From Musa acuminata AAA Group (taxonomy: Eukaryota; Streptophyta; Magnoliopsida; Zingiberales; Musaceae): a stretch of DNA of 64,000 nt. The notes beneath the pieces are model-generated. The model was not told the origin of the DNA and ran no database searches. It was given only the letters and a program-made list of their open reading frames with translations. The DNA is taken from positions 41,407,001 through 41,471,000 of the forward strand of contig NC_088355.1 of assembly GCF_036884655.1 (NCBI RefSeq), written 5' to 3'. Within the stretch, counting starts at the first letter, position 1. Every line of letters starts with the position of its first letter. Positions 1 to 13,572 of this stretch are shown piece after piece. Made by a program: the position numbers and the translations under genes.

Positions 1-2733
1 CCCAAGACCTATATTAGAAGAAAGAATTTTCATGTACCATGCCACCATTTCTTGGTTCAGATGCATCCAAAATGTTTCAATCATTGATTCTGTGCAAAGC
101 TGTTTTACCTCCACAATATATGCTAGATAAAGTGCCATAAATATCCCTATTATGTCAACTGATACCAAACCTAGACCAGGAATTTCCTAGCTATGCAGAT
201 GTGTCTAAGCAGAAAGGACAACAACTAAAAGTTGTATGGAACCATGAGCGAGCATCCTAAACACACAACCTTACTATATGTTTAGAATGTAGGTACTGAA
301 ACTCATGAGCTATATGCAATACTGACGCATCCTGATGTTTTATGTTCAAAATCAAAAGGTCAAGCACTGCATCCTGAGAAAAATAAAATGGGTAATGAAG
401 TGGTCTACATCTTGTACAATATCTTTCTTAAAACATGGTAGCTATGCCACAAAAGGTAAACAAACTATGTATTATTGCACAGACACAAACAAAGTGCTAT
501 GCTACAAGTACAATGAATGTTGGAAGAAAATAGGAGAATGTTACTGAATGCAGCACAATGAAGTGAACAAAGAACATAGAGAATAGCAGAATGGAAAAAT
601 AAAACTCAGAAGCTTAACAACAGATACCCAATTTTTGTTGGTCTTTTTGGCTAACCTTTAGCTTCTAAACAACACAGACTGAATGTAGTTCAAAAATTCT
701 TGACCTTCATGAGGAGAAACCAAAAATTAAGAGCACAAGATGGAACAAACTCTATCATATACAAAGTTGAACTATGTTTAGATAATAAAAGGACCTAAGA
801 TTCTTTAAATTATCTAAAATCCAAAGTCTCACGCCTATCCAGTAAGTTGTAAACCAGGCCAAATTATTTCTATAAAATAGATTCTACATCAAGAATAGAA
901 TATGTTCTTTGGGAGTTTAAACTTTAAACACACACCTATAACAGCTAACAACTTTCAGAATAAATTCTAGCAAGGACACTAACATTGAGAAGTACAATAA
1001 TCAAGTAGACAAAAGATGACAAAATGAAAATTTGTTCAAGTATATCAGTGGGAAACTAATAAACAGAGAAATGGGGAACAAGGAATCCACGGTCATGTGG
1101 AGAACAAAGAAAATTTAGCAACATTAGAAGCTACAAGGAAAATCTAGAAAGCATCCGAATTGCAACAAGCTGTATTCAGTAGGAACAATTAGCTAAAAAT
1201 CTTGTAAAACTGAACCTACATATGGCTGCAAGTCCACAAGGCTAGTCATGGAGAATAAACAAGTACAAAAGGCAACTGAAGTGAACTAGACAATAGGGGT
1301 GGTATAATCATGAGATTGTGCCTCACTAAATAACAAAATAAAACTGAAATTCACATAAAAAACTTGCTGAAAATTTTCCAATAATGCTAAACATGCAGAA
1401 AATTCTTACGTCAAGTCAGTCAAGTCAAACTTCCCTGAGCTCTGGAAACTGCTCAAACACCTCAAACCAGAAAAAGCATGTAAACGTAATTGGAAATCCA
1501 ACTTCAGGAAAATAGAGCAAGACATGCTATCTGCAAAATACATACCATATTCAACTAAAATAATTCATAACCTTGCAATTTAGCTACAAACTAAAGCCTA
1601 AGATACTTCCGTTCTCAAGAAAATAAGGAGATTATTATATCTACAACAACAGCAACAATAACGCCAATGCCAAACCCAAGGCTGGATGAAAAATGGTCAG
1701 ATTTCATTAGGCCACCCAGTGTGGAACTGTTCCAGAACTAACAAGAACAAAATCATTTTTTTGGGTAAAAAATTGACTATAAAAATATTCTAAAATGTTC
1801 CAAGCATCTTCAACAGCCAAAATAAGAAAATTTACACCTCTAGATACAGAATAACCTATACAAAATTCGAAGAATATTCTTACTCAGTTTTTATATATCA
1901 AATTTATCATAAGAACTTAATTAGTTTAAATGAAAAAGTTATATTGGTATTTGGAACATGTGTTCTATTGACAAAAGCAGAATGTTTGGCAAAACACAGT
2001 GCATAGACAAAAAAAAAGAAACACTTGAAGACTTCATTACTTGGACCAAAGAGAATCCTTCCAATTGACATCAAACTACACATAGCCTACCATGCTGGAT
2101 GCATGTATCATAGAAACGTCTGGGGCAGCTGACTGTAGAAACATGACATGAATCTGATTTGGCTGTAATAGCTTGCCAACTAATGAATGTATGATAATGA
2201 ACAATCTTATGTTGTAGGTCATCACAAAGATGTTGGGTCTTCATCAGTTTCAAATTGGGATGGTCCACCAAATCCTTTTTCCTTAGAATTGGATTGATTG
2301 CCGTAGTCTTCCTTGTCAATGGTTCCCTACTCATCATATGTTGGGAAGGTTTGCCTTTTGATAAATGTGTCAACATATTCTTTTCATCTAAAATTCTGTT
2401 AGAAACAGAACCTTTTAAATAGTTTCCCTTATTACCTAATTCAGGGAAACAAATTTAGTAGAAGTTTTTTTAGCTTACCCCACCTGCGGTGAAGATTCCA
2501 GTGTAGCTTTTATTACTACATTGTAAGGGCAACAGGATCTGTTGGTGGCCGTCATTCACCTCCTTCCTCAAAAGAAAGCTCGGTATCATTCCCAGCTGCG
2601 CTTTCTTATAAATATGGGTAATCAGGCAAAGCTACTAACATGTGTGTTAAGAAACGTTGTCCCATACAAATCAGTACTCATCGAGTTCGTTATCTATTAC
2701 ATTGCCCAGTGGAACTAATTGGAGCATTTGAAC
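1..2733. other. AT-rich stretch, no gene established
   Basis: No open frame here resembles a protein I know. Two minus-strand pieces could be exons of an unrecognised gene: an open frame at 2071-2376 (101 codons), and a frame ending in a stop near 2546 that reads NDTELSFEEGGE. Neither has a clear family match or a convincing chain of splice sites. The rest looks like intronic or intergenic DNA. If a gene exists, it would run leftwards out of the window from the GC-rich block at 2734-3250. Confidence 0.3.
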
Positions 2734-3300
2734 CTAATAACTCAAATCACAAAAAATAAAAAATAAAAAAACCCAAAAAAAGGTCCACGGGCAGTGTCTA
2801 GAACGCCCTAAAGGAAGAACTCTGCGATTCAGAAGAAGAAAGCTTATCTCTTCGAAACAAAACCTCGTAATTTGGGCGGAGTTGAAGAGGAGAGTCGCCA
2901 GCGAAGAAAGGAGCAAGACATCTGCGCGTTCGCTTTGATCTGCGATCCAAGCGAGGTCAAGAAGACATGGCGACGAATAAGTCGGCAACGGTAGTGGGCC
3001 AGGAGAGGTCCAAGGAGGGATGTGAATTGAAGAGAGGAATGATAGGAAGGGAGGGGGAGAGAGTCGCGGCCGTAACTCCACGGGTAGGAACTTCGAATCT
3101 TCTTTCGGCGTGCCTGTGGTAGGCCTGTCGAGAAAGGCCTATTTGGGCCGCCAATTGAAATCTCTTGGCCCATTGTACACAAACTAGTTCTTCTGCACGT
3201 GCATAACACGTGTCCATACACACGAAGTAACCCGCAGCAGATTTGCTCTTTCGGATAAACCGGCTCTTTTGCACGTGCAGTACACGTGAGAATATAATTA
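2734..3300. other. GC-richer block, promoter or 5' UTR-like
   Basis: Base composition rises sharply compared with both sides, and several overlapping short frames are open on the minus strand, as is common in GC-rich leaders. A small plus-strand frame starts at 2967 but codes for about 50 residues without a recognisable domain. Paired ACGTG-type (G-box-like) words occur near 3196-3210 and 3272-3290, which fits a promoter. Direction and gene are not established. Confidence 0.3.
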
Positions 3301-4689
3301 AGGCAAGATTATATTATATATCCGAGCAAACTCAATTAGTTATACTAATGCATTTAATTTCCATTAGCCACTGCCCAATAAAAACTCGTTATGATATTAA
3401 AAATATTTTAGATATTTATGTTTTGCATGTACTTCAAAAATGATTAACGTCGATGATCTAAGACGGATGTTAATGTAAATGGCATATGCAAAACGTTTTA
3501 GTGTTTGAAGAGGCTGTCAAATATGCTAATTTATCAGAAATTACTTGAAAGTCAAGATCACATTTTTTTTCCTTACATTTGGGGTCAATCTAAAACATGC
3601 AACATCATGTGGGACCCATCTAGAATCGACAATTTTCTTATTCGCACAAATAAATGTAAATAAAATCCTTCAGTCAAAATAGATTATTTCATGGAAGGAC
3701 TTAATGCAAATAACAAAAGAAAAATGGCCGAAATGTAAACTAACACACCGATAGCAAAAGCAAGAAAACGATATAAAAAAGGAGTCGAACAGTGTCAGAG
3801 AAAGCTTCGAGCCATTCAATGTGATTGCCTTGATCAATGAGGAAAAGGTTGCGGTCATCACCTCTCATCCAAAAGGGTCTCAGTACTGCCCGCAATTAGT
3901 TCCTGTTTTGGTGGTCCATGGAGAAAACACCTTCCTGTATGTTTTAGCTCATTATGTGAAGGAGAACGACAGGAAAGAAGATACAAACCGTGCATCTGTG
4001 TCATACCGTCAGGTTAACACTCAGAGCCACAGTGACTTCCTACTTGGAAAGATACGTGAACAGTAACAGGACAACGACAATGGGAGAGGAAGAAAAACCT
4101 AAGTCCATGAGTAGAAAACTGGAAGCTTGATATGAGACAGATAGTGAAAGCAAGTAATATGGTAGAGGTCTCAGAGCTGAACTCTGAAAAGCCCTGAGGC
4201 AGTGATACTTTTACCTGGAGTAAGGGGCCTTCCAGGATCTGCTCTAGAATAAATCCAAGGGATGGTGCATTGAAGCTTTTCAACAAGACAGTGACATCAA
4301 TCTGTGGTCCAGCATGTCTGAGACCAGTCCAGTTGAATAGACATACGGCCAAAAGTGAAGCTATCTATCCGTCTTTGTTAAACCCCTCGGCAGCGTGGTC
4401 ATCAGCAGCTACTTGCTTACTGTAGCATTTCATCAAACGTGTATGTGGATCTCATGGGAGCCACTGGTTCGTAATGTCACCAGTTGGGCCATTACAGGAC
4501 AACATCAGGTCTACTAAGTTCTCAGTATCTTATCAGTTCTTACAAACATGCTCGTCTGAGACAGTTGTTGATGCTGATACCTCATCAGTATTAGCAAGAC
4601 AGGGTCGGCCTGCAATGGATCTTCTGCTTGCCTTTCCATTTGACTCGTCTTTGTGGCACCGATGGTTCTGCATTGAATCTAAACCTTGA
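3301..4689. other. Intergenic; small open frames not recognised
   Basis: Open frames at 3821-4066 and 4474-4689 (plus) and 4014-4352 (minus) are 70-110 codons long. They carry no motif I recognise and overlap each other, so I do not call them genes. The codon content of 4474-4689 is the most protein-like of the three; it could be an exon scrap of an unknown gene. Confidence 0.3.
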
Positions 4690-5115
4690 TTATTATTGAT
4701 AAAAATAATAAAAGATAAGAATAATTATTAAAAAAAATTATTAAAATAACTTTAGCTTGAATACATTAATATATATATCAATTTCCTATTTATACAGATT
4801 AGGAGAAAGAATTTCCCTCAACCGAATAGAAGATGTAAAGTGACAGTAGAGATGAGTCGACATTGAAAAGAGAGCTTACTCTAAGTACTCTACGTAAGTA
4901 GCTCTAATACCATGATAAAGAAATAGAAGATAAGAAAAATTATTAAAGAAGCTTTATTGAAGTAACTTTAACTTGAATACAGGAATATGTCCCTCCCACA
5001 ACATAATAAAAAGATTTTCTTATATAATTGGAGAAATCTTCAACAGAATAAAGGATTTCCTTCAAAAAAAAAAATAAAGAGATTTTTTTGTTTAATTAAA
5101 AAAATCTTATCTTCT
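4690..5115 (-). mobile_element. Short LTR-retroelement remnant, TRIM-like
   Basis: Read on the minus strand, a terminal-repeat-like block (5115 down to 4913) ends in TATCA and is followed at once by TGGTATTAGAGC, the form of primer-binding site complementary to the 3' end of initiator methionine tRNA. Only about 85 bases later comes a second, diverged copy of the same block (about 4830 down to 4690). Both blocks share a TTGAATACA-like core, a stretch rich in TTTAATAA, and a TCTTATCTT end. Two terminal repeats, a primer site and almost no interior match the terminal-repeat retrotransposon in miniature (TRIM) plan. Copies are diverged and the outer ends are not sharply defined. Confidence 0.5.
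4901..4912 (-). promoter_or_regulatory. Primer-binding site of the TRIM-like element
   Basis: TGGTATTAGAGC on the minus strand abuts a TATCA end of the repeat block. It differs at one base from the TGGTATCAGAGC of the copia element at 54258. Confidence 0.5.
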
Positions 5116-6500
5116 ATCAATTGTCTCGTCAAAGTCTCAGTAAAGTCTGAGGAACTCACGAAGGATTCAGAATCCGAAAATTCCAAATGCACGCTAAGAC
5201 CACCGTACACAATTTCTTTCTCGATGGCTCATGTGGTTTTGGATTTGATTAGATAGGTTGATGGAGAAGATCACATGGCGAATGCCAACTCATTGAAAGT
5301 GAGTTGGATTGGACATGTAGACGTAATTGTCCGTGTTCTTTTCAGTGTCATTCTCCTCAATGAGAGAGAGAGAGAGAGAAATTGAGTTATTAGCTTATAT
5401 AATTTGAGGTCTTCCAATTAAATCGGTTTATATTGCTTGAAATAGTATGCAAAAGCATAGTCTGGACCAGTGCTTAACCTCAGTCCATCCGGATATTAGT
5501 GTTGCAAACTCGGTAGGGACGGCGCTTCCCTAAAGGATGTTGGGCTTTTAATTCGGTCGGTACAAAGGACATGCCTTTGTGACAGTCATAAAATAAAAGA
5601 AAAGAAAAAGACAATAACAAAACAACAAAAAGTGAAAGAATACCGCAATCAATCATACAAACAATTCCAACCAAATCGTGTTCTCTTAATCACTCTTATT
5701 CTGTTCTTTTCTTCTTCTTTTTTCCTGTGTTTACATATTTTAATATTCTCGATAATTAAGTTTACAAACTATAATTAGTATTTATTAGGTTTCATTCTTT
5801 TACTTTTCAAACGTATCTATCTGATATTCTATTTTTTGACATAATAATTTAAAATATTAAACTTCTTTAAAAATACAAATATCATGAAACATGCCCTCGT
5901 CAATTAATATACTATGATTCCTGTAAGCTTTATGAAATTTAAATTAATTCATGCCTTTTTAAATTCATCAATTAATATATATCAAAAATAAGGATAAATA
6001 AAAAATAAAAAAAATCCAAAAGATATATTTCCCTCCTAACACTGTCAATTATGCCTACGGATGCTAGTTAACTTTTTAGAGATTTCACTATCACTATCCT
6101 AATATTAAAACCGTACCCGAGTATTAGTAGTCACATAAAAATCGACGATGGATAGAATAGATAAGAAAAACGACAACAATAGACGAAGACAATCGTAAAA
6201 GAATTGTGAAATGAAAGTTAATAATAATATTATATTAAAAAATAGTATTTTATATTAATAAAATAAAAAATACACTAAAAATAAAAAAATTTGAAAGTGT
6301 TTTTTTGAGGATTTGTCAAAAAAAAAAAATTCTTCTGTAGGCTTTATAAAATCTAAATTAATTCATGCCTGTTTTTTAGTCATCAAGTACTATCTCATAA
6401 AAAAGATAAATAAAATAAAAAAAAGAAATTAAAATGACAAGCGTATGACTCTCCCCATCTGCACATCAATAAATACGCGTACCAACAGCAGTTAACTTTT
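5116..6500. other. AT-rich intergenic DNA
   Basis: No gene seen. A short (GA)n run lies at about 5362-5378. The remainder has long A/T homopolymers and no protein-like frame. Confidence 0.5.
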
Positions 6501-7310
6501 CGTGAAGAAGAGACTGCTCTTCCGCCGCGCATGAAGAGGCCAATGGAGGGCGGAGAAAGCTGCGCACGGGCGGTTGTTGTAGTATGTAGGTGAAGATTCT
6601 GGGGCCGGACGAGAGCTTCGACAGCTCATTTCTTATCCCTACTGGTTACTTATTGTATCTATCTAATATGGATTCTGTTGTCTTCCACAGAGATTTTTTG
6701 CTTCACATTGCGCTGTTTAAGTTTTGGGCTTGATTGAGGGTATTTGTGCTCTTCAAATGGGTTGTTCGTGTTTATTCCTCTTCGCAATTGGATATCTTAG
6801 TCGATTCTGGTTAACAGGGATTTGAAGGTGAGATAGTACTCCCTCCTCCATCTCCCGATTTCCTTCTTCTAATTGACTAGATTGCAATCTTCTTCTCCAA
6901 AATCTTTAGCTCTTACTGCTTCCAATCTAAATTACTACTGGTTTTTCGGTTTGGTCGCGTTGTAGCCTTAACATCAACAACTACATGGGGAAAGGTGCAA
7001 AAATAGTTCTTTCCCCCCTTTTCCCTTTTTACCATATAGAAACTGACAGTGATCCAGCCTAGTTCCTTGGCATTTAATTTGTATCTTGTTTGGCAGAGAA
7101 GAGAAGAGCTCATCTCTTTGATTACCATCAAAGTCTCTGGTTAGCTATCTGATCCTGTGGAGAATAAATGAAGTAATGTGAGAAAGAAGAGTGCCTCTGC
7201 CTCTCTTTGGTCCTATTATTCTCGAGGGGGAACCAAGAAGAGCAAATCGCCACAAGTTGTAGCAGGGAGGGCGTAACAATTCATCAGATGTATGTCGAAC
7301 TTCTGAAGCA

Positions 7311-10300
7311 ATGAGAGATTGGGGTTCAAAGAAAAACAAGGTGTCTGGCACACGCTATGCAAGTTTCGACTGATTTCTTTCAACTGCTTTGTGCTGATTT
7401 GGTCTCTTGTTTCCTCTTTCCTCTTTTGAGAAGCTTTCATGGTCTAAGTCCCTGGTCAGGAGATGGTTCAACATCAAGAGTAAAGCTCAGGACTTCCATT
7501 CGGACAATGTTTTTGGTCAAGGTGGGTCACATGCTTCTGTTCATGTCACATCTCTCTTCTGTAATTTGAACCGGTCTCCGGTTCTTAGTGGTGTTTTCTT
7601 TCTGCTGGCTCTCAGGACAGGAATTTCAGGCAGTGTTAACATGTTGTCTTCTTCTTCCCTGGATTCCAAGATCCACTTTTATTTGTTTGATCTTCCAATT
7701 TACCTTCTTTGTTTTTCTATTGGCACAGATATCTGGATAGAGCCAATAAGTATATTTTCCTCTTGTTGAAGAGCAAAATCAATATCGTTGTTGAAATTGT
7801 GGAGTCATGTGTGTATATACATCACTGCGTTCAAACAATAGCCTGTTTTTTCCCTCATTTTGAAGTGTGCATTCTTTTCAGGAGCTGATGACGAATGGAA
7901 TACCTTCCCAGTGAGGGAAACATGCAAAGTTGGGAAAAGCAAAGCAGGTTAAATAGACATGTTCTCTCCTTCCCCAATTCCTTAGAATTGTCTACCCTTT
8001 CCAATATGCTTTCTTGATTTCTAATTTAATCATCCATTGGTTCATCAGAGAGACCGTACAAAGAGAGCACTGATCAAGCTCACAGAGGAAAGTTTGTTCT
8101 TGATGCAGCTGAAGTCACTGAGACCCTGGAGTACAGGTGATTCATATTAGAATTTAATGGCTGCAATCCATCTCTTACATTTTACTAGTTGTTATCTTTA
8201 AGTTGAATGGCAGTGTCAGCTGATGAGATTTCTTTGTTGTCTAGGATTTTTGTTGCCACATGGAATGTAGGTGGGAAATCTCCACCAAGTAATCTGAATC
8301 TCGAGGACTGGCTGCGTGCCTCACCTCTTGCAGATATATATGTTCTCGGGTATATGCTACACTGTCATATGTATCATATGTTTGAGTCAATTCAAGGACA
8401 AATGATGGGTGCTAGCATCCAACTTCTTCTTAATGGATTCTCAGGTTTCAAGAAATTGTTCCTTTAAATGCGGGAAATGTTCTAGGCACAGAAGACAATG
8501 GTCCAGCTAAAAAATGGGTGTCTCTAATTAGAAAGGCACTGAATAATCTTCTGGATGCCAGCAGTAATGGAGGATACCAAACACATTCCCTAGTTTCTAA
8601 TCCGGTTGTAGAGCAGAACGACCATATTGGATGCTCGTCAACAGGGCAAAGAAATTCATCTTTCTTCCACCGACATTCTTTTCAGTCTTGGGGTCTTAGT
8701 ATGAGAATGGACGAAGATATCATGGCCCCACAAGTGAGGCTGGATCATCGCTATAGCGTTTGTGATCAGGTTATCTTTGGAAGCAGACAAAGTGATTATG
8801 ATCCTAGTTATAGATTGAATGGATTCTATGATGATGAGTACATGAATGGAGATTCTCCTGGTGCTGTTGTTTTCTCACCGACATCACATGGCCATGCTGC
8901 TTCATCTACCGAGGAGAGAGATGGGTCAACAGGACACTCGAGGTACTCTGAAGAAGAAACCATACACTATTCGAAGAATTTCCTACTTAAAAAATCTTTC
9001 TGGTTTATATCCAATAAATACAGTTCTCTCAAAAAATTCACTTCAATTGACAAAAAGGTTTTGGATCATTGGGAATTTTGTTGGTTTTGGATAACAATAA
9101 TACCAGATGATATCAATAAACTTAGTTCATGCTCTCTTTCCTGAAATACTAGATACTGCTTGCTGGCAAGTAAACAAATGGTTGGGATATTTCTCACAGT
9201 GTGGGTGAAGAGAGAGATAAGAGACAGCATCCGGAACCTTAAAGTCTCCTGTGTTGGGAGAGGATTGATGGGTTATCTTGGAAACAAGGTGAGTAGAGTG
9301 ATTATTTTCCATGTTTGTTATTTGTAATTCTACTGTTCATCCCTTATCATTTAAGCTTTCTACACATTTGTGCAGTCTAAACACTAGTATGATTTGTGCT
9401 ATTCAAAAAATAATAAATGTGCCTTCTGCATAAGAATCTTCATTTTGGCACCAAACAAGAATCTTACACCTGTTTATTCCAGGGTTCAATTTCGATCAGC
9501 TTGTCTTTCCACCAAACAAGCTTCTGCTTCATCTGCAGTCATTTGACATCAGGCCAGAAGGAGGGAGATGAGCTTCGAAGGAATTCTGACGTCATGGAGA
9601 TCTTGAGAAAAACTAGATTCCCACCAGTCCATGGGGATGAGAAGTCACCAGAAACCATCCTTGAACATGAGTAAGCCTATGCCACAGTAGGTAATTGAAT
9701 GTCAAACAAATTCCATATTTCTCACAGATTATCCCTTGCATTCCTTTCTTGACAAGTCGAATTATATGGCTTGGGGACTTAAATTACCGAATTGCTCTTT
9801 CACATCGCTCTGCGAAGGCTCTTGTTGAAATGCGAAACTGGAATGCATTGTTGGAGAAAGATCAGGTAATCCTATTTTCTGACTTAACTAGCACGAAAAG
9901 TAACACTGTGCAGTTTACAATGTGGTGAAACTTATTCTAGAGTGTAGAATGTTTCGTTTGTTGAATTAGTACCGTTATATTTTTCACAATCTACTTTTTT
10001 TACTCATAAGGAGGCAATGATGAACATTTAATGTATTTACGATGGACATGATTCTCAGTGTGATTCCTTCTCCAGTGTCTGAACCATAATTTTCTCTATG
10101 GCAGCTTCGGTTGGAGCAACGATGTGGTGGTGTCTTTGAGGGCTGGAATGAAGGAAGAATATACTTTCCTCCAACATATAAATATTCAAACAATTCAGAT
10201 CAATATTCTGGGGATGTCATGAACCAAAAAGAGAAGTGTCGAACGCCTGCATGGTTATACTTAACTGACTTATTTAAGATTCCTGCATTAATTTTTCAAA

Positions 10301-10492
10301 ATTACCAAAGTTATTGGATTTGTGAAACTGATGGGTTTGCTCAATTGTCTCAGGTGTGATCGTATTTTATGGTATGGAAGAGGCCTTAACCAGCTGTCTT
10401 ATTTTCGTGGGGAGTCCAGGTTTTCTGACCATAGACCGGTCTCTAGCATTTTTACAGTAGAGGTCGAGTCAATTAAACATAATCAAATATAA
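7311..10492 (+). CDS. Type I inositol polyphosphate 5-phosphatase
   Basis: This enzyme family removes the 5-phosphate from inositol phosphates and/or phosphoinositides. Eleven coding exons join in frame: 7311-7340, 7434-7521, 7882-7947, 8049-8136, 8245-8349, 8445-8942, 9153-9288, 9483-9670, 9757-9865, 10105-10253 and 10354-10492, giving 531 residues. All introns are GT-AG. The start begins [10 protein letters not shown], followed by a basic [15 protein letters not shown] stretch typical of plant members. The phosphatase domain opens at [10 protein letters not shown] (about residue 93) and contains [31 protein letters not shown] (404-411), PAWCDRILW (484-492) and SDHRPV (510-515), the catalytic-core signatures of the 5-phosphatase family. 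A long low-complexity insert lies within exon 6, as usual in plants. A 5' leader intron (donor after 6837, acceptor near 7096) is likely. No lesion is visible. Substrate preference cannot be read from the sequence. Confidence 0.93.
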
Positions 10493-12185
10493 AAACATGA
10501 CTTGCTCTAGTTCTCAATTTGAGAACATATAACTTTGGCCATTCTCACATGGGTTCAGGATCTGATTTCTCCTGAAAATATTTTACTATAATTTGGTTGT
10601 TTTTGGAGGGTTGTGGATATCGGCTCCACAGAATTCCGTGAAAGGAGGTATTTCGTGCTGTCTCCAAGAACATGAAGTTGCTTTGTGTGATCTCTGCTAT
10701 TGTGGTTCATGTTTTTTTAGAATCAAGTGAGCAACTTGGTCGGGAAAGTTCGATGTTGCACAAGGGTGGAGCAAACTCGGTTACATTTATCCAGCATGGT
10801 AAGCATAAGTAGTACCCAGGAGCTCTTTAATTTCATGTGTAAAGGGAACATACATTTGAAGATACATTTATCTCTCTTCAAACTTCATTAACAGGCTGAA
10901 CTCATTCTTCTCCCGACTTGAATTTAGGCCCAGAAGATCTACGATCCTATCCTTAATCTGTTGCAGTGCATGCTCTTTCCGAAACCAGGTACCCAACCTC
11001 TGCAAAATCTTTTTCGTGATTCGTTCTTCCAATATCTTAGCTCATATTACTACTACATCATTGTAATATTTTAATTACAAAACAGTTTTTGGGTTTATAG
11101 CTAGTTATCAAACTCCTTTACTGTAGTGTATTTCCAAAAATCAAATGGCTTATGCCGTTTGACAAGGATTTCATCTTTGTTTCTAAATCTGTTCAGATGA
11201 GAAAAAGAAGCAAACAGGTGTTCCATTATCACTAATCTATGATATTTTCTACGGCAATGTCTTAATGAATTTATATTGCAATTGTTTTACATTTTAGGCA
11301 TCTAACCTTTTCTGGTTCATCCATGATTTAACAGGACACAGTACATAGGATTTTGTCAGAAGAGAAGTTTAGTCCGCAAAGATGAAAAAGGAAGTGTCCA
11401 TCTTCTAGCAAAGCAACAAAGCTTTCAGTAATCACCACAAAAATGTACAGTTTATATGTCTAGAAATGAATCTGGTCATCCTTTGTTGTTTTTCTTATGG
11501 AGAAAAGAACATCTAATTCTATGAAAAGAAACAGTTGTGATACACTGATCAACTCGAACATGCCAAATGTATATTCAGAAGTATGCAAATACAGATTCAT
11601 GATATGAATTTTTTGGTCAGACCATATATTTGTTTTGTGGTTTAAAGCTTATTTGGTTGATGTTATTTGCATATACTTGTCTATGTCTGGTGTTCTTCGC
11701 CTCACATCAACTCTAAAAAGCTGGTAACAGACTGATACGAAGGGCAACCGAGTTGACAGTGATTTAGTATGCTCCGTGATGGGTTTATGTTTCAAAAACA
11801 ATGGATAACTCGAGAACTGATGTTGTGATTGATGATACAGTGCAACGCAGGTTCGATGTCTCTCTTACACGGAACACATGTCACACTTAGAATGCAGCGA
11901 TAGATATTCCATCGAGTAATAATATGAAGAATAAGACAAATAATCATCAAAGATATGTTGCGGCTAAGGTCCGTATCCTTCGCTTTAAAACAAAAAAAAA
12001 AAAACTCACAGCCTTACTCGGGCTCACTAAGTCGAGAATGGCTAATGCCTCGTTTCTCGGATTTTCCAACTTAACTCATGGTATGTGTTGACGAGAAGCA
12101 GTATATTGGAAGAGTTCTAAACAAGAAACTACTATTGATTCGACCACAGAGACGAAATACATTGTTCATGCCCGAGCGACGAATA
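10493..12185. other. 3' flank of the 5-phosphatase gene; no gene
   Basis: Probably holds the 3' UTR, with a possible further non-coding exon around 10720-10990. No protein-like frame beyond the stop at 10490. Nothing recognised between 11450 and 12185. Confidence 0.45.
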
Positions 12186-12436
12186 CCGAAATCCTAGACC
12201 TTCGAGGTAATGGTTTTTGAGCTCGAAAATTTTCATTACCACTTTGTAATCAATCTCGTGGGGCTCAAAGAGAGCTTTTTGGATTGGGGTCACAATAGCA
12301 ATTCCAATATCGTTCGAGAAGGTTACAACAATTTTAGCACGACGCTATCGAATCGACCCTATGTGACCCATGCATAGGCGCCCACCCATCACCGGTCGCA
12401 ATGTGCACTTAGGCGATGGATGACACACACAACATG

Positions 12437-12552
12437 GTTGCAATCATATTAGCACTAAAGCACTAGATCTCATAAGAATTCCGAAGTTAAGCATGCTTGC
12501 GCAAGAGTAGTACTAGGATATATGACCCTCTTGAAGTCCTTGTATTGCTTCA
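12437..12552 (+). pseudogene. 5S rRNA gene copy 1, degenerate
   Basis: Nearly full length. It keeps AGCACTAAAGCAC, CGAAGTTAAGCATGCTTG and GAGTAGTACTAGGAT, which include the internal control region read by RNA polymerase III. Several substitutions include the GATGGGTGACC block. A CATTTTA run follows the gene where the T-rich terminator is expected. Confidence 0.8.
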
Positions 12553-12812
12553 TTTTACTCCCAGCAATGAAAACCGATGTCGTAGACCTCTAGGGTAATG
12601 GTTTTCAAGCTTGAAATTTATCATGACCACTTTGCTATCAACCACATAGGGCTTGAAGAGAGCTTTCCGGATTGGGTCGCAATAATGATTTCAAGAAAGT
12701 TATGACGGTTTTAGCGCGACAAGATCAAATTGGGCCTACATGAACCAAGCATAGGGGCTCCACCCATCATCGGCCATGACATGCACTTAGACAATGGACA
12801 ACACACATAGCA

Positions 12813-12913
12813 TGGGTACATTCATTCCAGTACTAAAGCACCGGATCTCATCAGAACTCTAAAGTTAAGTGTGCTTGGGCGATGACCCCCTAGGAAGACC
12901 TCATGTTGCACTA
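12813..12913 (+). pseudogene. 5S rRNA gene copy 2, internal deletion
   Basis: Matches the 5S gene at both ends, but the GAGAGTAGTACTAGGAT part is missing: GCTTGGGCGATGACC is directly fused. The downstream CTTTTTG could have served as terminator. Confidence 0.78.
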
Positions 12914-13181
12914 CTTTTTGTGCCTAAGTGATGAAAATTAATGCCATAGACCTCCGCAATGATGGTTTTTGGGCCCGAAATTTATCATGATTACTTTCAG
13001 TCAACCTTGTGGGGCTCAAAGAGAGCTTTCTGGATTGGGGTCACAATAGTGATTCCAAGATCGTTTGAGAAAGTTACGATATTTTAGCACAACGAGGTCG
13101 AATCGGCCCTGTACGACCCATGCACTGGGGCTCCGCCCATCACCAGCCATGATGTGCACTTAGGCGACAAACAACGCACAT

Positions 13182-13297
13182 GGGTGCGATCATGCCAGCA
13201 CTAAAGCATCAAATCCTATAAAAACTCTAAAGTTAAGCATGCTTTGGCGAGAGTAGTACTAGGTTAGGTGATCTCCTAGGAAGTCCTCATGTTTCAC
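13182..13297 (+). pseudogene. 5S rRNA gene copy 3, degenerate
   Basis: The best preserved copy: GGGTGCGATCATGCCAGCAC, AAGTTAAGCATGCTTTGGCG and GAGAGTAGTACTAGG are all present. Changes in the CACCGGATCCCATC region and elsewhere make a functional rRNA unlikely. CCTTTTTG follows. Confidence 0.8.
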
Positions 13298-13572
13298 TCC
13301 TTTTTGTGACTTAGTGATGAAAACTGATGCTATAGACCTCTGAGGTAATAGTTTTCGGGATCGAAATTTGTCGTAACCATTTCATAGTCAATCTCCTGTG
13401 GATTGAAGAGATTTTTTCAGATTTGAGTCGCAAGAATGATTATGAGATCATTTGAGAAAATTACGATGATTTTATTGCGATGGGGTCGAATCAGCCACGC
13501 ATGACCCACACATGGGGGCACTGCCCATCACTAGCCATGACGTGCACTTAGGCGACGGACGATGCACACAGC

